64,000 bases of DNA from Desulfotignum sp. Its GTDB lineage: Bacteria; Desulfobacterota; Desulfobacteria; Desulfobacterales; Desulfobacteraceae. This document shows, piece after piece, positions 61,043-64,000 of the stretch. Each line of letters starts with the position of its first letter. Position 1 is the first letter of the stretch. The stretch lies in NCBI GenBank assembly GCA_011390635.1, contig JAABSA010000015.1, positions 1 to 64,000 of the forward strand, read 5' to 3'. Under the pieces are notes generated by a model. It was not told the DNA's origin. It was given only the letters and a program-made list of their open reading frames with translations, and searched no databases. The translations under genes were made by a program, and so were the position numbers.

Positions 61043-61848
61043 TACAAAAATATACAACACTGTATTCCAGTATAATGAGCCTGTTGATCCTGGTTTTTTT
61101 CTGTCTGCTGCATGCCGGATGTTCAAAATCCCTTGATTCCGAACCCTATGACAGGGGGCATACGCCGCCATCCCAGAAACAGCCCGGCAAAGTGCCGGCC
61201 ACCCAGCGGCCCTATTCGGTCTTTGGCCAGAATTATACACCCATCGCCAGCGCTGAGGGGTTTGTTCAAATGGGCCTGGCCTCCTGGTACGGCAAAAAAT
61301 TCCACGGCCGCAAAACCGCCAACGGGGAAATTTATGACATGTATGCCATGACAGCGGCCCACAAGACATTGCCCATGAATACCTGGGTGGAAGTGCACAA
61401 CCTTGATACCAATCGTAAAATCCGGGTACGGATCAATGACCGGGGTCCCTTTGTCACAGGCAGGGTCATCGATCTTTCCTATACCGGGGCCAAACGTATC
61501 AATATGCTGGGTCCGGGCACTGCCAGAGTAAGGGTGACGGCCCTGGGTGCGGCCACAGCCTATTCCAAAACAACACACGCACCGGTGTCCTTTAGACAGC
61601 TGGATTACTGGAAGGGCAATTTCACCGTCCAGGTGGGGGCATTCCAGGTAGAAGCCAATGCGCAACATTTTAAGGAAAAATTATCCAAATCCTATCTGAA
61701 CGCCCATATTATGGTGCATAAAGATTACCGGGGCACCTTTTATCGGGTGCGCATCGGCCGGTTTTCCAATCTCAAGGATGCCGAACGGTTCAGTGACAGC
61801 CTGGTGACAAATGACGGGTTTGACCAGGCCTTTGCCGTTGCGGAGTAG
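61039..61848 (+). CDS. rlpA: RlpA-like septal lipoprotein with SPOR domain
   Basis: 269 residues. The lipoprotein signal ends at LLHAGC (Cys 28). The double-psi beta-barrel domain (~75-170) carries GLASWYGKKFHGRKTANGE, TAAHKTLPMNTWVEV and RINDRGPFVTGRVIDLSYTGAK, the RlpA pattern with the Asp of lytic transglycosylases that act on peptidoglycan strands lacking stem peptides. A C-terminal SPOR domain (FTVQVGAFQVEANAQHFKEKL) targets septal glycan. It overlaps lon by 4 bp, an unusual coupling. Confidence 0.93.
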   Translation: MIQKYTTLYSSIMSLLILVFFCLLHAGCSKSLDSEPYDRGHTPPSQKQPGKVPATQRPYSVFGQNYTPIASAEGFVQMGLASWYGKKFHGRKTANGEIYDMYAMTAAHKTLPMNTWVEVHNLDTNRKIRVRINDRGPFVTGRVIDLSYTGAKRINMLGPGTARVRVTALGAATAYSKTTHAPVSFRQLDYWKGNFTVQVGAFQVEANAQHFKEKLSKSYLNAHIMVHKDYRGTFYRVRIGRFSNLKDAERFSDSLVTNDGFDQAFAVAE

Positions 61849-61935
61849 AGGAATGGCTGATTTTGTTTTTCCGGCCCTGAAACGGTATAGACAGGATCTG
61901 TCCCTGTGGATCGTTACCCTATGGGAATCAGCGCC

Positions 61936-64000
61936 ATGATCACCATCAAAGGGGTGTTGTCCCGCCTGACATATCAGAACCCGGACAACCAGTATACCGT
62001 GTGCCGCATTCAGGTGGAAAAGATACAGGATCCCATCACTGTGGTGGGGTATCTGGCAGGGGTGGCAGAAGGGGAAACCCTGACCCTGAAAGGCCAGTGG
62101 GCATCCCATCCCAAATATGGGGATCAGTTCAAGGCAGATGTCTATGAAGTGACGCTGCCAGCCACGGTTTCCGGTATCCGCAAATACCTGGGATCCGGCA
62201 TGATCAAAGGAATCAGCAAGTCCCTGGCAGACCGCATTGTGGACAAATTCCAGGAACAGACTCTGGAAATCATTGAAAATCAGCCGGAAAAACTCATGGA
62301 GATTACCGGCATCGCCAAGGGCAAGCAGCAGCTGATCCTAAAAGCCTGGAACACCCACCATGCCGTGCGCCGGGTGATGCAGTTTTTGCAGGAAAACAAT
62401 GTCAATGTGGCCCATGCCGGCCTGATCCTCAAAACTTATGGCCCGGGCGCTCTGTCAGTTCTGGAAACCGATCCCTATCGTATTGCAAAGGATATCCCGG
62501 CCATCGGGTTTGCCACGGCAGATGCAGTGGCCCGGGCCAAAGGCGTTGAAAAAACCGATGAGACCCGCCTGCAGGCATGTCTTCTTTGTCAGCTCCTTTC
62601 TTTTGAAGGGGACGGCCATGTGTATGCAGTCAAAGAAGAATTGTGCTTTGCCTGCGCCCGTCTGGCAGGTGTTGATCCGGACCTTTTTCCGCCTGTCCTG
62701 GAGGTTTTGGCAGACACCAACGAGATCCGGATCCAAGATGACCGGGTATACCTGATCCGCCTGTTCAAAGCGGAAAAAGGCATTGCAGACCGGCTTTGCG
62801 CATTGCTTTCCATACAGGTGCCGGAACATACGATTTCCAGTGATGAGATCCTGGAACAGGTGCTGACCGGCATGGCTGTAAAATTGTCTGATGAGCAGCT
62901 GGAAGTGGTCGGCCAGGTGATGGCCCAGAAGGTATCGGTGATCACCGGGGGGCCCGGTACCGGCAAAACCACCCTGGTGCGGGCCCTTTGCCAGGTGTTC
63001 AAACACCTGCGTCTCACCGTTGTCCTGGCAGCCCCCACTGGCAGGGCTGCCAGGCGCCTGGCGGAGACCACCGGCAAAAAAGCCTTTACCCTGCACAAAC
63101 TGCTGGGATTTGACACGGAGCAGGGCACAGTGGAGCGTAATTTCACCAACCCATTGAATCTGGATGTGTTTGTGGTGGATGAAGCCAGCATGGTGGACAC
63201 CCAGCTCATGTTTCATCTGGTGGAGGCCATGCCGCCTGCTGCCAGCCTGATTCTGGTGGGGGATACCTTTCAGCTGCCCTCGGTGGGACCGGGCAATGTG
63301 TTGTCCGATATCATGGCATCGGGCCGGATCCGGGTGTTTGCCCTGACCAAAATTTTCCGCCAGGCCATGGAAAGCCCTATTGTGCGCCATGCCCATGAGA
63401 TCCGCAACGGCCGGATGCCCGATTTCAAGGCAAAGGAATGCCAGGGGTTGTCGGAATTTTATTTTATTGAAAACCAGCACAGCGAAAAAGTGGTCACCAC
63501 CATTCTGGAGCTGTGTGCCAAACGCATCCCCAGCACCTTTCCCCATATCATTGATCTTCAGGTGCTCACCCCCATGCACCGGGGAGAGGCCGGCACCATA
63601 AACCTGAACCAGCAGCTCCAGGCGGTGCTGAACCCGGGCAAAGGAGGAATCGACAGTCACGGCATCACTTTCCGGCCCGGGGACAAGGTGATGCATCTGA
63701 AAAACAATTATGAAAAAGAGGTGTTCAACGGCGACATCGGTCAGGTCATCGAGGTGTCTAAATCAGACGGCAGCGTCATGGTGGATTATGACGGCCGCAC
63801 CGTGTCCTATGACCTGCTGGACCTGGATGAACTCACACTGGCCTATGCCATCTCGGTGCACAAATCCCAGGGGTCGGAATACGGGGCGGTCATCATCGCC
63901 CTGACCATGGCCCATTATCCCCTGCTCCAGCGCAACCTTTTGTATACCGCGCTTACCCGGGGAAAACACCTGGTGATCATTGTGGGATCTTCCCGGGCCG
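61936..64000 (+). CDS. recD2: RecD2-type 5'-3' DNA helicase (3' end outside window)
   Basis: 688 codons are present before the window ends. The N-terminal OB-like domain starts MITIKGVLSRLTYQNPDNQYTVCRI, followed by helix-hairpin-helix segments (GSGMIKGISKSLADRIV, MEITGIAKGKQQLI) and the helicase core: SVITGGPGTGKTTLVRAL (Walker A), VFVVDEASMVDTQLMF (Walker B), then RQAMESPIVRHAHEI and the late AYAISVHKSQGSEYGAVIIA. RecD2 works without RecBC in recombination and repair. An in-frame ATG 15 bases upstream (61921) is an alternative start; neither has a strong ribosome site. Confidence 0.94.
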   Translation, partial: MITIKGVLSRLTYQNPDNQYTVCRIQVEKIQDPITVVGYLAGVAEGETLTLKGQWASHPKYGDQFKADVYEVTLPATVSGIRKYLGSGMIKGISKSLADRIVDKFQEQTLEIIENQPEKLMEITGIAKGKQQLILKAWNTHHAVRRVMQFLQENNVNVAHAGLILKTYGPGALSVLETDPYRIAKDIPAIGFATADAVARAKGVEKTDETRLQACLLCQLLSFEGDGHVYAVKEELCFACARLAGVDPDLFPPVLEVLADTNEIRIQDDRVYLIRLFKAEKGIADRLCALLSIQVPEHTISSDEILEQVLTGMAVKLSDEQLEVVGQVMAQKVSVITGGPGTGKTTLVRALCQVFKHLRLTVVLAAPTGRAARRLAETTGKKAFTLHKLLGFDTEQGTVERNFTNPLNLDVFVVDEASMVDTQLMFHLVEAMPPAASLILVGDTFQLPSVGPGNVLSDIMASGRIRVFALTKIFRQAMESPIVRHAHEIRNGRMPDFKAKECQGLSEFYFIENQHSEKVVTTILELCAKRIPSTFPHIIDLQVLTPMHRGEAGTINLNQQLQAVLNPGKGGIDSHGITFRPGDKVMHLKNNYEKEVFNGDIGQVIEVSKSDGSVMVDYDGRTVSYDLLDLDELTLAYAISVHKSQGSEYGAVIIALTMAHYPLLQRNLLYTALTRGKHLVIIVGSSRA

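Overview
The window looks like chromosome of an anaerobic sulfate-reducing Desulfobacterota, most likely Desulfobacterales (a Desulfobacter/Desulfotignum-like organism). This is an inference from gene content: a selenoprotein with its own recoding hairpin, HDOD signalling proteins, a glutamate synthase split and fused with ferredoxin domains, a short beta-oxidation operon under a sigma-54 activator, and a UMF1-type MFS carrier. No taxonomic marker gene is complete enough to settle the genus.

Left end (1-3.9 kb): an AT-richer, sparsely coded accessory stretch. It holds two small two-gene modules (an uncharacterised protein plus DUF2283, and HicA/HicB), an ATP-grasp gene on the minus strand, a thrice-repeated GGATACCAT motif, a 121-bp GC-rich palindromic element, a run of four consecutive perfect hairpins and an attC-like imperfect palindrome. 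It ends abruptly 6 bp after hicB in a 5S rRNA sequence that lacks its normal 5' arm but keeps a strong terminator. No 16S or 23S rRNA is visible.

4-22 kb: a minus-strand operon runs cNMP/CBS/DUF294 protein, DnaQ-like exonuclease, 40-residue membrane protein and exported rhodanese. The rhodanese reads through an in-frame TGA as selenocysteine, with a SECIS-like hairpin just 3'. Then come Ogt, a zinc-dependent phospholipase C-like protein, a UMF1 carrier, a CoA-disulfide-reductase-like flavoprotein, a flavin reductase fused to a phosphatase-like domain that has lost its nucleophile, an MscS-like channel, SelO, a ferritin-like protein, and a three-gene signalling cluster (HDOD-GAF-histidine kinase, MshEN-like protein, FlhG/MinD ATPase).

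22-40 kb: a 1405-residue PEP-synthase/PPDK-like protein without a C-terminal PEP barrel is paired with an unusual 415-residue GAPDH. An RND efflux pump without its outer-membrane partner and an HDOD protein follow. A three-gene acyl-CoA oxidation operon (3-hydroxyacyl-CoA dehydrogenase, acyl-CoA dehydrogenase, thiolase) diverges from a GAF/sigma-54 activator.

40-64 kb: a three-gene glutamate synthase operon (separate class II amidotransferase, ferredoxin-FMN synthase core, and GXGXG domain fused to an NAD(P)H/FAD subunit) has its own sigma-70-like promoter. After an orphan family-5 binding protein and a ParB-like/phosphoesterase pair come a polar amino acid ABC transporter with an internal terminator, an lnt-prfB-HD operon whose prfB carries the classical +1 frameshift, a hybrid histidine kinase, a FabG-like reductase, and a proteostasis/envelope group (Hsp20, Lon, RlpA lipoprotein). 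RecD2 helicase runs off the right edge.

No CRISPR array, tRNA, intact insertion sequence or prophage module was seen.
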